Shown: positions 47,388 to 56,191 of the stretch, piece by piece
Layout of the letters: every line of letters begins with the position of its first letter
Numbering within the stretch: the stretch's first letter is position 1
Source of the DNA: Brevundimonas sp. AJA228-03
Lineage (GTDB): Bacteria > Pseudomonadota > Alphaproteobacteria > Caulobacterales > Caulobacteraceae
Length of the DNA stretch: 64,000 bases
Direction: 5' to 3'
Assembly (NCBI RefSeq): GCF_017795885.1
Contig: NZ_CP059297.1
Span: 2,423,001-2,487,000, forward strand
Notes under the pieces: generated by a model
The model's database searches: none
What the model saw: the letters and a program-made list of their open reading frames with translations, nothing else
Told to the model about the DNA's origin: nothing
Translations under genes and position numbers: made by a program

Positions 47388-48824
47388 GTGAGCATCAACT
47401 CTGCCCTCATTGCCGGTGTGTCCGGACTGACCGCCAACGCCGCCTCCATGGCTGCGATCTCCCAGAACATCGCGAACGTGAACACCGTGGGCTACAAGCG
47501 CACCGCCGCTGAATTCTCGACCGTGTTCAACGCCCAGAGCCAGGGCGTGGGCTACTCCGCCGGTGGCGTCCTGGCCAACACGCGCAACTTCATCTCCCAG
47601 TCTGGTCAGCTGCAACGCACAACGTCGAACACCGACCTCGGCATCTCGGGTCAGGGCTTCTTTGTCACCACCGAAAAAGCCGTAGGCCTCGACCCCTCGG
47701 ACGCCCGCCTGTTCACCCGCGCGGGGGCCTTCCGGGTCGATAACTTCGGCTATCTGAAGAACACCGCAGGCCTGTATCTGCAGGGCTGGCCGGTGAACGC
47801 CGATGGCAACATCCCGACGGACGCATCGGACCTGAGCAAGCTGGCCTCGATCAACGTCGGATCCGTCGGCGGCACGGCAGAGGCCACGACCCGGGCCCAG
47901 CTGAACGCCAACCTGAAATCCAGCCAGGCCGTCTCGGCCGCCATTGCCACCTACTCCACGGCGACCAAGTCGATGTCGACCTATAGCGCGACGGCGGGCA
48001 CGGGCTTCAAGCCCGATTACCAGATGACCCTGCCCGTCTCGGACTCCAAGGGCGGTCAGCGCACCTTGGCCTATTCGTTCCTCAAGACCGCCAATCCCAA
48101 CGAATGGCAGGTCGAGCTCCATGCCATCCCGGTCAGCGACGTCGACAACGGCACGACGCCCGCGAACGGCATCTTGAAGTCGGGGCTCGTCCTGTTCACC
48201 CAGGACGGTCGCCTGGACGTCGCCGCGATGAAGGCGCGGGAGATCACCACCCCGGGCTCCATGCTGTTTGCCGATCCTTCGGCCGCCACCATCACCCTCG
48301 CCGCGTCCGATGCGGCGGCGGGCACCGCAGCCGCACCGAAGTGGAAAACCTCGCTGGGCATCGACGATCAGACCATTTCGTTCGACCTGACGGCCACGTC
48401 CGGCGGCCTGACCCAATACGACTCGGATTCCATCGTCCAGTCCGTCGTCACCAACGGCACCGCCTTCGGCAACCTGGCAAACATCGACATCGACGAAGAA
48501 GGCTTTGTCACCGCCATCTTCGACAATGGTGTGACCCGCCGGATCGCCCAGGTCGCACTGGCCACCTTCATCAGCACAGATAGTCTGGGCTCGGCCACCG
48601 GCAACGCCTATCGCGTCAGCCAGGGGTCCGGCACCTACAGTCTGAAGACGCCGGGCGCAGGCGGGGCGGGCCTGATCGGTGCGTCACAGCTGGAGGCCTC
48701 GACCGTCGACCTGTCGACCGAGTTCACCGGCCTGATCACCACCCAGCGCGCCTACTCCGCTTCGTCCAAGATCATCACCACGGCCGACGAGATGCTGGCC
48801 GAACTGATCAACATAAAACGCTGA
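47388..48824 (+). CDS. flgE: Flagellar hook protein FlgE
   Basis: 478 aa. N-terminal SINSALIAGVSGLTANAASMAAISQNIANVNTVGYKR and C-terminal QLEASTVDLSTEFTGLITTQRAYSASSKIITTADEMLAELINIKR are the hook consensus. A variable central part gives species-specific size. RBS TAAGGAG before ATG/GTG at 47388 (GTG). It is followed by sciP, as in Caulobacter. Confidence 0.94.
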   Translation: MSINSALIAGVSGLTANAASMAAISQNIANVNTVGYKRTAAEFSTVFNAQSQGVGYSAGGVLANTRNFISQSGQLQRTTSNTDLGISGQGFFVTTEKAVGLDPSDARLFTRAGAFRVDNFGYLKNTAGLYLQGWPVNADGNIPTDASDLSKLASINVGSVGGTAEATTRAQLNANLKSSQAVSAAIATYSTATKSMSTYSATAGTGFKPDYQMTLPVSDSKGGQRTLAYSFLKTANPNEWQVELHAIPVSDVDNGTTPANGILKSGLVLFTQDGRLDVAAMKAREITTPGSMLFADPSAATITLAASDAAAGTAAAPKWKTSLGIDDQTISFDLTATSGGLTQYDSDSIVQSVVTNGTAFGNLANIDIDEEGFVTAIFDNGVTRRIAQVALATFISTDSLGSATGNAYRVSQGSGTYSLKTPGAGGAGLIGASQLEASTVDLSTEFTGLITTQRAYSASSKIITTADEMLAELINIKR

Positions 48825-48925
48825 TCGCAAAGTAACGGTCCATTAGCGTGAATGAATCACATGCCTATATTGTGTAAAAACCGTCGACTGGTGGGACATG
48901 GATTTTATCCATTCCTTCACCACGA

Positions 48926-48945
48926 CGCTAAACCGGCCCTTAGCG
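48926..48945. promoter_or_regulatory. Palindrome upstream of sciP
   Basis: CGCTAA-N8-TTAGCG, perfect 6-bp arms, about 50 bp upstream of the sciP start. It could bind CtrA (which activates sciP in Caulobacter), though its half-sites lack TTAA; another regulator is equally possible. Confidence 0.4.
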
Positions 48946-48997
48946 GCGCCGGGCTACAGTCACCCTCAATCGGTAGTGGTGAATGAGGCAAAAGCCC

Positions 48998-49282
48998 ATG
49001 TTGCAAGAACGCAGAGTCAACAATCAGGGCGAACAGTATGTCGTCGGTCCGACGGGCACGCCCCTGACGATTCGCGATCTGCCGCCCGCCAATACGGATC
49101 GCTGGGTGATCCGTCGCAAGGCCGAAGTCGTCGCTGCCGTTCGCGGTGGCCTGCTCAGCCTCGACGACGCCCTGACCAAATACCGCCTGACGGCCGAGGA
49201 GTTCCTGGCCTGGCAGAAGGCGATCGACAAATGGGGCATGCAGGGCCTGCGCACCACGCGGATCCAGAACTACCGCTCCTGA
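48998..49282 (+). CDS. sciP: SciP, small CtrA inhibitor (DUF1153)
   Basis: 94 aa. SciP binds CtrA-dependent promoters in swarmer/G1 cells and blocks transcription. Helix-turn-helix: WVIRRKAEVVAAVRGGLLSLDDALTKYRLTAEEFLAWQKAIDKWGMQGLRTTRIQNYR. The N-terminus MLQERRVNNQGEQYVVGPTG is typical. I chose ATG 48998; an ATG at 48983 adds five residues. Position after flgE is the Caulobacter order. A palindrome lies upstream; a terminator follows. Confidence 0.92.
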   Translation: MLQERRVNNQGEQYVVGPTGTPLTIRDLPPANTDRWVIRRKAEVVAAVRGGLLSLDDALTKYRLTAEEFLAWQKAIDKWGMQGLRTTRIQNYRS

Positions 49283-49302
49283 CGTTCCTCTCCCGAGACC
49301 AC

Positions 49303-49345
49303 GACGACGGCCGCGCCCGGCAACGGGGGCGGCCGTTGTCGTTTT
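49303..49345 (+). terminator. Terminator after sciP
   Basis: A 17-bp stem (15 pairs) with GACGACGGCCGC/GCGGCCGTTGTC arms around GCAA, followed by GTTTT. Confidence 0.8.
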
Positions 49346-49381
49346 CGACCCGGCCTCGAAATCCGGCCCCATCCGCTCTAT

Positions 49382-50596
49382 ATGCGCCCGATGACGCTCG
49401 CCGAGCCCCTTTGCGCGATCCCCGATATCGCCGCGCCTGACATGGACGCGGCGATCGCCTCGGCGCGCGCGGCGGTCGGCCTGCCGGTCGGGTCGCGCAT
49501 CGTCGCGGCCATGTCGGGCGGAGTGGACTCCACCGTGGTCGCCGCCCTGCTGCACAAGGCGGGTTACGAGGTCGTCGGCGTCACGCTCCAGCTCTACGAC
49601 CATGGCGCGGCCCTCAAGAAGAAGGGGGCCTGTTGCGCGGGCCAGGACATCCACGACGCCCGCCTCGCCGCCGAAATGCTGGGCATTCCGCACTATGTGC
49701 TCGATTACGAAAGCCGCTTCCGCGACGCCGTCATCGACCAGTTCGCCGACAGCTATCTGAAGGGCCAGACGCCGGTCCCCTGCATCCGCTGCAATCAGAC
49801 AGTCAAGTTCCGCGACCTGCTCGACGTCGCCCGCGACCTGGGGGCCGCCGCCATGGCCACGGGTCACTATGTCGGCCGCGCCGTCGCCGCCGATGGCCGC
49901 CCGCAGATGCGCAAGGCGATCGACCCCTCGCGCGACCAGTCCTATTTCCTGTTCGCAACCACCCGCGACCAGCTCGACTATCTGCGCTTCCCGCTGGCCG
50001 GTCTGGAGAAGCCCGCCGTGCGCGGCGTCGCGGCCGGGCTTGGCCTGCGCATCGCCGCCAAGCCCGACAGCCAGGACATCTGTTTCGTCCCTTCGGGCGA
50101 TTACCGGACCCTGATCGACCGCCTGCGCCCGCAGGGCCGCGAGGCCGGCGAGATCGTGCACATGGACGGCCGCGTTCTCGGCACTCACGCCGGCATCACC
50201 GACTATACCATCGGCCAGCGCCGGGGCCTGAACGTCGCCGTGGGCGAGCCGCTGTTCGTCACCCGGCTGGACCCCGACACCCGCCGCGTCATCGTCGGCC
50301 CGCGCGAGGCCCTGCTGACCGCCTCCCTGACGCTGGACGAGACCAACTGGCTCGGCGACGAAGCCTCGATCGATGCCGCCGCCGGGGCCGGGACCCCCGT
50401 TCTCGCCCGCGTCCGCTCGACCCGCCCGCCCTCGCCCGCCCGCCTGACGCGTCAGGACGGCACGATCTCGATCGTCTTCGAGACGGGCGAGGAAGGGGTC
50501 GCCCCCGGCCAGGCCTGCGCCCTCTACGACCCGGCCGACCCCGATCGCCTGCTGGGCGGCGGCTTCATCGCCAGCACGACGGCCTGCGTTGTCTGA
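49382..50596 (+). CDS. mnmA: tRNA-specific 2-thiouridylase MnmA
   Basis: 404 aa. It adds sulfur at position 2 of wobble uridine 34 in tRNA for Lys, Glu and Gln. ATP P-loop SGGVDS at residues 45-50. Catalytic cysteine candidates are in PCIRCNQ and SQDICFV. TGHYVGR and [10 protein letters not shown] are conserved. N-terminal extension of about 35 residues before the P-loop ([21 protein letters not shown]) is longer than usual. Confidence 0.94.
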   Translation: MRPMTLAEPLCAIPDIAAPDMDAAIASARAAVGLPVGSRIVAAMSGGVDSTVVAALLHKAGYEVVGVTLQLYDHGAALKKKGACCAGQDIHDARLAAEMLGIPHYVLDYESRFRDAVIDQFADSYLKGQTPVPCIRCNQTVKFRDLLDVARDLGAAAMATGHYVGRAVAADGRPQMRKAIDPSRDQSYFLFATTRDQLDYLRFPLAGLEKPAVRGVAAGLGLRIAAKPDSQDICFVPSGDYRTLIDRLRPQGREAGEIVHMDGRVLGTHAGITDYTIGQRRGLNVAVGEPLFVTRLDPDTRRVIVGPREALLTASLTLDETNWLGDEASIDAAAGAGTPVLARVRSTRPPSPARLTRQDGTISIVFETGEEGVAPGQACALYDPADPDRLLGGGFIASTTACVV

Positions 50597-50650
50597 TGAC
50601 CTCGCCACGCGGTCGGGCCTGCCGGAACTATCACATTGGGCTTGACCATT

Positions 50651-50666
50651 TGACGTCCAGACGTCA
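50651..50666. promoter_or_regulatory. Perfect palindrome upstream of the methylase
   Basis: TGACGTCCAGACGTCA: 7-bp arms, 2-bp spacer. It ends 8 bp before the TTG start at 50675 and lies inside the low-GC island. Operator position fits autoregulation by the methylase's winged-helix region, or another regulator. Confidence 0.55.
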
Positions 50667-50674
50667 GGGTATCC

Positions 50675-51823
50675 TTGAACCTCTGGGGAACGTCCGTGTC
50701 AGTAGCTCCCGGCAGCATACGCGATTCGATCATCAACTATCTGGCAGCGGTCGACGGCGACGCGACAGCCTCCGAGATAACCGCCGCCGTGACCCTTCAG
50801 CTGGGCGGAGTCTCTCCTTCATCCGTTAGGTCATATTTGAACCTGAACGTTCCGAAGGTTTTTGCGCGGACGGGACGCGGCAAGTATCGGCTGCAAGGTG
50901 TGCTGGAAGAGGCCAACGTTCATCATATGAACCTCGAGCCAGCTGTACGGAACGGAAAGGCCACGCTTTTTCACGCCGACTGTTTCGAGTGGCTGTCGGC
51001 GCGGGAGGCGAACTCGATTCAGGCAGTTGTTACTGACCCTCCATATGGGATCATTGAATACACCGAAAAGGAAATGGCGAAGCTGCGTAGTGGGAAGGGC
51101 GGGGTTTGGCGCGTCCCCCCTTCGTTCGATGGCCATCGGCGAGCACCGCTCCCTCGCTTCACAGTCCTTAATGATGCGGAACTCGTGCAGCTTTACGCAT
51201 TCTTCCGGCGGCTTGGCACGAACCTAGCGCGGGTTGTAGTTCCGGGAGGAAACGTAGTGGTCGCCAGCAATCCTTTGCTGTCGCATTTGGTGGCGTCAGC
51301 GATGGAAGAGTCGGGGCTGGAAATGCGCGGCTATCTTGCTCGCCTGACCATGACCATGCGCGGGGGCGATCGTCCAAAAAATGCACACGAGGAATTTAGC
51401 GGAGTATCGGTTATGCCCCGGTCTCAGTGGGAGCCATGGGTCGTGCTCCGCAAGCCGGTTGAGGGTCGGGTCCAGGATAACTTGCGAAAATGGAAAACTG
51501 GCGGATTTCGCCGTCCATCTGACGAGCGGCCGTTTGGCGATGTGATCCGGTCGAACCCTACTAGCAAGGCAGAAAAAACCATGGCTCCCCACCCATCTCT
51601 CAAGCCTCAGGATTTCCTGCGGCAAGTTGTGTTAGCGTCGCTTCCGCTGGGTGAAGGCGTGGTGCTGGACCCATTCGCAGGCTCGGGCTCCACGCTCGCC
51701 GCTGCAAATGCCGTCGGCTACCGAAGCATCGGCGTGGAAGCTGACCCCAAATTTGTTAGGCTCGCCGACGACGCGATCCCGAAACTTTCCCGGCTTAAGC
51801 TAGATAGACCCACTGCGATCTGA
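50675..51823 (+). CDS. Site-specific DNA methyltransferase with N-terminal helix-turn-helix
   Basis: 382 aa from TTG 50675; a GTG at 50696 gives 375 aa. Residues about 15-72 look like a winged helix (RDSIINYLAAVDGDATASEITAAVTLQ, then VFARTGRGKYRL). The catalytic motif IV is DPPYG (121-125) and the SAM motif I is DPFAGSGST (332-340) near the C-terminus, so the order is IV before I, the beta class that makes N4-methylcytosine or N6-methyladenine. Target recognition lies between. GC is about 50% in sampled lines, below neighbours. Its 3' end overlaps the convergent endonuclease gene by 29 bp. Confidence 0.85.
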   Translation: MNLWGTSVSVAPGSIRDSIINYLAAVDGDATASEITAAVTLQLGGVSPSSVRSYLNLNVPKVFARTGRGKYRLQGVLEEANVHHMNLEPAVRNGKATLFHADCFEWLSAREANSIQAVVTDPPYGIIEYTEKEMAKLRSGKGGVWRVPPSFDGHRRAPLPRFTVLNDAELVQLYAFFRRLGTNLARVVVPGGNVVVASNPLLSHLVASAMEESGLEMRGYLARLTMTMRGGDRPKNAHEEFSGVSVMPRSQWEPWVVLRKPVEGRVQDNLRKWKTGGFRRPSDERPFGDVIRSNPTSKAEKTMAPHPSLKPQDFLRQVVLASLPLGEGVVLDPFAGSGSTLAAANAVGYRSIGVEADPKFVRLADDAIPKLSRLKLDRPTAI

Positions 51824-52394
51824 GTTTCGCCACGCCCTCTTTGTGTAAGGTGGCCGTCCGGGTTCCAAGTTCACCCCTGGCATTCTTGCGGAAGTCGTCG
51901 ATGCCGACGTTTGCTAGGTAGACTTCGGTAAATCTCGTAGCCGAGCGGTTGCGTGCCGGTTGTGTGATTTCGTCAATAGTATAGACGAACACACACATCC
52001 ACTGCTCTCGAACACCGTGGGTATCGACCGCGCCGCCCTTTTTCCGCGTCGTTTTGATTTCGACACCATCAGTTCCTGATTGGATCCTGTCGTTGGCGTA
52101 TGTGCCCCGGACAATCAGGTCAGGATGCCCATTATGATAGTTATTCTGGCACAGGGTTCGCGAGTGTTTGGCTAGGCTGACCGTCAACATGTCTGAGATC
52201 ATGCCCGACATATTCGCCGCCCTAAGCGTCTCTTCCAACCGGGGCAGGCCTTTATCGAAAAAGAGTGAGTTTACGTCGAAAAAAAAGTCGTAGACATCTT
52301 GCATCGCGATCTCAAAATCCGCGATGCGGAGCTGGAATGGCAGCGCGGCGTCAGGGTTCGACTTCGATTTATCGACTACTTCACGCGTTGGCAT
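51795..52394 (-). CDS. Putative type II restriction endonuclease
   Basis: 199 aa. No named family recognised. The core has a PD-(D/E)xK fold: PD at 91-92 in NGHPDLIVRG, then E112-I-K114 in GVEIKTTRKKGG, with the intervening SGTDG. The rest (THGVREQWMCVFVYTID, NARGELGTRTATLHKEGV) is not diagnostic. It is convergent with and overlaps the methyltransferase, so a restriction-modification pair is the natural reading. GC is low like the methylase. Upstream 52395-52640 shows no gene. Confidence 0.7.
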   Translation of the reverse strand: MPTREVVDKSKSNPDAALPFQLRIADFEIAMQDVYDFFFDVNSLFFDKGLPRLEETLRAANMSGMISDMLTVSLAKHSRTLCQNNYHNGHPDLIVRGTYANDRIQSGTDGVEIKTTRKKGGAVDTHGVREQWMCVFVYTIDEITQPARNRSATRFTEVYLANVGIDDFRKNARGELGTRTATLHKEGVAKLRSQWVYLA

Positions 52395-52640
52395 TGCTCG
52401 CCCTCCTAGCTACTGGGACCGTGGCGGATGCTATCGGCAGAGTCCAGTCGGCAGTACTTCCACATTTTGCGCAGGAGGTAGGATAGGATCGCTATATCGG
52501 GGGAGTTGACGCTAATAATGCGAGGTTAACGACGGAGACGACGCGCTCGACGCGGCGTGTCCGGCTCTGGGTCGCCATCTGGACGATGAGGAGGATATCG
52601 TCGTCCCCCTCATCACGCGCCACGCGCAGGTGTTCAGCGG

Positions 52641-53144
52641 TTAGGCCGCCTCTTCGGTGGCCGTCTCCCGCGGCAGGACCTCGCCCACTGTGGGGCAGTT
52701 CTCGGCGCGGGTCAGCTTGATGTCGCGGCGGTTGACGATCTCGCCGCAGCAGCCGCAGGCGATGCGCGGCTGCAGCGAGTGACCACAGGTCTCGTGGATC
52801 ATGTCGAACCCGGCGACCTCCTTGTCGTAGACGTGCCTGGAGCCCCAGCCGTACAGGCTGACCAGCACGTCCGACAGATCCCGGCCCTTGGCCGTCAGGA
52901 CATATTCGTTCCTTGGCGGCCGTTCGGAATACAGCACCGGCTCCAGCACCCCGTGCTGCACCAGCGTCTTCAGCCGCGCGGCCAGCACATTGCGGGCCAC
53001 GCCCAGCCGTTCCTGCCACTGCTCGAACCGTTTCACGCCCTGAAAGGCGTCACGGATGACCAGCAGCGTCCACGGATCGCCGATGACCTCCAGCGTCGCG
53101 GCGATCGAGCAGCTCTGGCGTGAATAGTCGGCTGTGCGTCCCAT
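52641..53144 (-). CDS. HxlR-family transcriptional regulator
   Basis: 167 aa. Winged helix: LEVIGDPWTLLVIRDAFQGVKRFEQWQERLGVARNVLAARLKTLVQHGVLEPVLYSERPPRNEYVLT. C-terminal tail has a CGHS and CGCCGE cysteine pair, unusual for HxlR, which often uses an early Cys. The start ATG 53144 is 26 bp from the 53170-53194 palindrome, and a thioesterase gene is divergent. Effector unknown. Confidence 0.85.
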   Translation of the reverse strand: MGRTADYSRQSCSIAATLEVIGDPWTLLVIRDAFQGVKRFEQWQERLGVARNVLAARLKTLVQHGVLEPVLYSERPPRNEYVLTAKGRDLSDVLVSLYGWGSRHVYDKEVAGFDMIHETCGHSLQPRIACGCCGEIVNRRDIKLTRAENCPTVGEVLPRETATEEAA

Positions 53145-53169
53145 GACATGAAAATGACGTTGCGTCAGG

Positions 53170-53194
53170 CTTTTGGCAAGAGGGTTGCCAAAAG
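53170..53194. promoter_or_regulatory. Operator-like palindrome between HxlR and thioesterase
   Basis: CTTTTGGCAA and TTGCCAAAAG, 10-bp perfect arms with a 5-bp spacer (GAGGG). A third copy of the half-site, TTTGGCAA, occurs at about 53216-53223. A plausible HxlR operator. Confidence 0.65.
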
Positions 53195-53312
53195 GAACCC
53201 AGTCCGTCAGTCTTGTTTGGCAACGAACCTCTCGATCCGTCGTGGCGTTCCTGCATTCCCAACTTCCCGGGCGGGGGCTACGGCTTCCGCCCGTTTCTTC
53301 CGGACGAAGCCC

Positions 53313-54188
53313 ATGTCGCAGCAAACGCTCGCTGAAGCCCTGTCGCTGACGTCGGGAACGGACGGCAGCCTGTCGGCGGGCCTCACCAGCGATTTCTCCA
53401 ATGCCCCCCTGGCCATGGACCCGACCCGGGGTGCGCCGTTCGGTGGATTGATGGCGGCCCTGGCAGCCCGCGCGGCGCGAGAGGGACTGGCCATCGCGCC
53501 GCCGCTGCAGACCCTGACGGTCCAGTATCTGGCCGCCGCCCGGTTCGAGACCTGCGCCTTCACCCCGACACTGCTGCGCGGCGGCCGGAACGTCGCCTTC
53601 GCCCGTATCGACGCGGGCCAGCCCGACCGCCCCGCCCTGTCGGCCCTTGCGACCTTCGGCACCGTCTCGCACGGAGAGACGATCAAGCCCCTGAGCGCGC
53701 CGCTCACCCCGTTCGACGCTCTGGACGCCACGCCCGTCGATCCCGCCCTGGCGCCCTGGTTCACCCGCTATATCGAGCACAGGTTCGACGGCGGGCCGCG
53801 CCTGTATCAGCAGAACCCCGTCACGGACCCGACCCTGCGTCTGTGGATGCGCACCACCGATCACAAGCCGCTGGACGAACTGGACCTGTGTTTCCTGCTG
53901 GATGGCATCTTTCCGTCCTATATGACCGTCCTGCCCGCCCCGCCGATCATCTCGGCCAGCGTCGACCTGCGCTACGACTTCATCGAGCCCCTGACGCCGG
54001 AGACTTCGCCCGAGGGCTGGGCCGTGTTCCAGTTCACCGTCCGCGATCTGGGTGGCGGTTGGGCTCTGGACGACGGCATCGCCTTCTCGCCCTCCGGCCA
54101 GCCTCTCGCCCTCGCCCGTCAGCGCCGCAAACTGGCACCCCGGCGAGCTCAGCGCGAAATCGCCCCGGACCCGGCCGCGCTCCCCTAG
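53313..54188 (+). CDS. Acyl-CoA thioesterase-like (double hotdog) protein
   Basis: 291 aa. Two hotdog folds are suggested: APFGGLMAALAARAAREG and TLTVQYLAAARFETCAF, then the second half with PAPPIISASVDLRYDFIEPL. TesB-type thioesterases cleave acyl-CoA. I chose ATG 53313; the frame continues upstream without support. Divergent from the HxlR gene. Its TAG stop overlaps a tandem repeat. Confidence 0.75.
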   Translation: MSQQTLAEALSLTSGTDGSLSAGLTSDFSNAPLAMDPTRGAPFGGLMAALAARAAREGLAIAPPLQTLTVQYLAAARFETCAFTPTLLRGGRNVAFARIDAGQPDRPALSALATFGTVSHGETIKPLSAPLTPFDALDATPVDPALAPWFTRYIEHRFDGGPRLYQQNPVTDPTLRLWMRTTDHKPLDELDLCFLLDGIFPSYMTVLPAPPIISASVDLRYDFIEPLTPETSPEGWAVFQFTVRDLGGGWALDDGIAFSPSGQPLALARQRRKLAPRRAQREIAPDPAALP

Positions 54189-54308
54189 CGAGGAACCGCG
54201 TTCCGACCGGTAGCGCCCTTCCACAAATATGCGCTCAAGTAGCGAGGAACCGCGTTCCGAGCGGTAGCGCCCTGGCACGAAAGTGCGCTCAAGTAGCGAG
54301 CGACCGCG
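54186..54308. repeat. 54-bp tandem repeat
   Basis: Two full 54-bp units begin at 54186 and 54240, a partial third at 54294. Units contain TAGCGAGGAACCGCGTTCC, CGGTAGCGCCC and GCGCTCAAG. The first TAG is the stop of the thioesterase gene. GCTCAAGTAGCG and CGGTAGC are shared with the palindrome inside surE. Confidence 0.85.
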
Positions 54309-54343
54309 GCGTGAGCGTCGCGTGCTCCGGAGGAGCCAGGATC

Positions 54344-54922
54344 ATGTGCAACAACTATGCGATGAAGGTGTCGCCGGCGACGCTGATGGCCAGCTTCGCC
54401 GACGCTGCGATCCCGATGCTGTTTCCGGAAGGCACCCCCAATGCAGAGCCCACCGCGTCCGTTCGCCCGACCGATCCGGCCCTGCTGATCCGTGGCGACG
54501 GGACGGGCCAGGCGACCCTGACCACCGTGCGCTGGGGCCTGCCGCCGACCGCGCCGAAGCGCCCCCTGCTGATCAATATGCGCACCGAGGGCCGCAGCTT
54601 CACGACCGGCCGGGCGCTCGTCCCCGCCAGCTGGTTCTACGAATACACCGGCACGAAATACCCGAAGACGAAATGGACCATCGCCCTGGCGGACAGGGAC
54701 TTCATCACCTTCGCCGCCCTGTGGAAGTCGACGCCCGAAGGCCCTCGCTTCAGCCTGTTGACGGTCGATGCGGGTCCCGACATCGTGGCTACCCATGACC
54801 GCCAGCCCGCCGTCGTCGACCCCGCCGACTGGGCGGCCTGGCTGGACGAGCGGGTGCGCGCGCCGCATCTGAGGCCCTCGCCGATGAGGCGGTTCCGGGT
54901 GTTCGAGTCGGCGGTGGGGTAA
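54344..54922 (+). CDS. SRAP-family DNA-protein crosslink peptidase (YedK/HMCES-like)
   Basis: 192 aa. After Met removal Cys2 is the N-terminal nucleophile that forms a thiazolidine crosslink with abasic sites. MCNNYAM fits. Other residues are in VRPTDPALLI, WFYEYTG (where the family has FYEW) and ATHDRQPAVVD (His of the active site). ATG 54344 is forced by Cys2. Confidence 0.9.
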   Translation: MCNNYAMKVSPATLMASFADAAIPMLFPEGTPNAEPTASVRPTDPALLIRGDGTGQATLTTVRWGLPPTAPKRPLLINMRTEGRSFTTGRALVPASWFYEYTGTKYPKTKWTIALADRDFITFAALWKSTPEGPRFSLLTVDAGPDIVATHDRQPAVVDPADWAAWLDERVRAPHLRPSPMRRFRVFESAVG

Positions 54923-55005
54923 GGCGGAACCGCGCGACCGCCGCCCCCCTCGCAATCCCCCTCGCCCGGCGCTAGATCCACCGCAACGAAACCGAGAGCC
55001 GCACC

Positions 55006-56187
55006 ATGTCCGATCCCGTCGTCATCGTCTCCTCTGCCCGGACGCCCATGGGCGGCTTCCAGGGTGCCCTGAGCGGGGTCAAGGCGACCGCGCTGGGGGC
55101 CACCGCGGTGAAGGCCGCCGTCGAACGCGCCGGTCTCGATCCGGCGAAGATCGAGCAGATCTACATGGGCTGCGTCCTGCCCGCCGGCCTCGGCCAGGCC
55201 CCCGCCCGCCAGGCCGCGATCGGTGCCGGTCTGGGCCAGCACGTCGAGGCGACCACGGTCAACAAGATGTGCGGTTCGGGTCTGCAGGCCGTGATGATGG
55301 CCTCCGACAGCCTCGCGGCGGGCAGTGCCGACGTCATCGTCGCGGGTGGCATGGAATCGATGACCGGTGCCCCCTATCTGATGACGAAACACCGTGGCGG
55401 TTCCCGCATCGGCCACGACGTCATCGTCGACAGCATGTATCTGGACGGGCTGGAGGACGCCTATACGCCCGGCAAGCTGATGGGGAGTTTCGCCGAGGAT
55501 TCGGCCCGGACCTATCAGTTCACGCGCGAGGCCCAGGACGCCTATGCCCTCGAAAGCCTCAGCCGCGCGCTGAAGGCCATCGAGACCGGAGCCTTCGAGG
55601 CCGAGATCACCCCGGTCGAGGTCGCGGGCCGCAAGGGCACCATCACGGTCAGCCAGGACGAACAGCCCGGCAAGGCCATGCCGGAAAAGATCCCGACCCT
55701 GAAGCCGGCGTTCAGCAAGGACGGCACCATCACCGCCGCCAATGCCTCTTCGATCTCCGACGGTGCCGCGGCCCTCGTCATGACGCGCGAGAGCGTGGCC
55801 AGGGCTCTGAACCTGCCCGTCGTCGCCCGCATCGTCAGCCACGCCGCCCACGCCCATGAACCGGGCCTGTTCACCACCGCCCCGGTCCCGGCGATGCAGA
55901 AGGCGTTGAAGAAGGCCGGCTGGACCGTCGAGGACGTCGATCTGTGGGAGATCAACGAGGCCTTCGCCGTCGTCCCCATGATCGCCATGCAGGAAATGGG
56001 CATCGACCACGCCAGGCTGAACGTGAACGGCGGTGCCACGGCCCTGGGTCACCCCATCGGTGCCTCGGGTGCCCGCGTTCTGACGACGCTGATCGCGGCG
56101 CTGCAGGCGCGGGGCCGGTCGAGGGGCATGGCCTCCCTGTGCATCGGCGGCGGAGAAGCGGTCGCCATTGCGGTCGAGATCGCCTGA
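55006..56187 (+). CDS. Acetyl-CoA acetyltransferase (thiolase)
   Basis: 393 aa. Catalytic Cys89 in NKMCGSGLQAV, His in NEAFAVVPM, second Cys in LCIGGGEAVA. The GSFAEDSARTYQFTREAQDAYALES region is typical. It condenses two acetyl-CoA or cleaves acetoacetyl-CoA. Could serve PHB synthesis (a phasin is at 34 kb) or ketone-body catabolism. Five bp to the next gene. Confidence 0.93.
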   Translation: MSDPVVIVSSARTPMGGFQGALSGVKATALGATAVKAAVERAGLDPAKIEQIYMGCVLPAGLGQAPARQAAIGAGLGQHVEATTVNKMCGSGLQAVMMASDSLAAGSADVIVAGGMESMTGAPYLMTKHRGGSRIGHDVIVDSMYLDGLEDAYTPGKLMGSFAEDSARTYQFTREAQDAYALESLSRALKAIETGAFEAEITPVEVAGRKGTITVSQDEQPGKAMPEKIPTLKPAFSKDGTITAANASSISDGAAALVMTRESVARALNLPVVARIVSHAAHAHEPGLFTTAPVPAMQKALKKAGWTVEDVDLWEINEAFAVVPMIAMQEMGIDHARLNVNGGATALGHPIGASGARVLTTLIAALQARGRSRGMASLCIGGGEAVAIAVEIA

Positions 56188-56191
56188 CACC

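Noticed and set aside
52395..52640. Extra gene upstream of the endonuclease
   Set aside because: Short frames only, no ribosome site or domain; likely a leader or decayed sequence.
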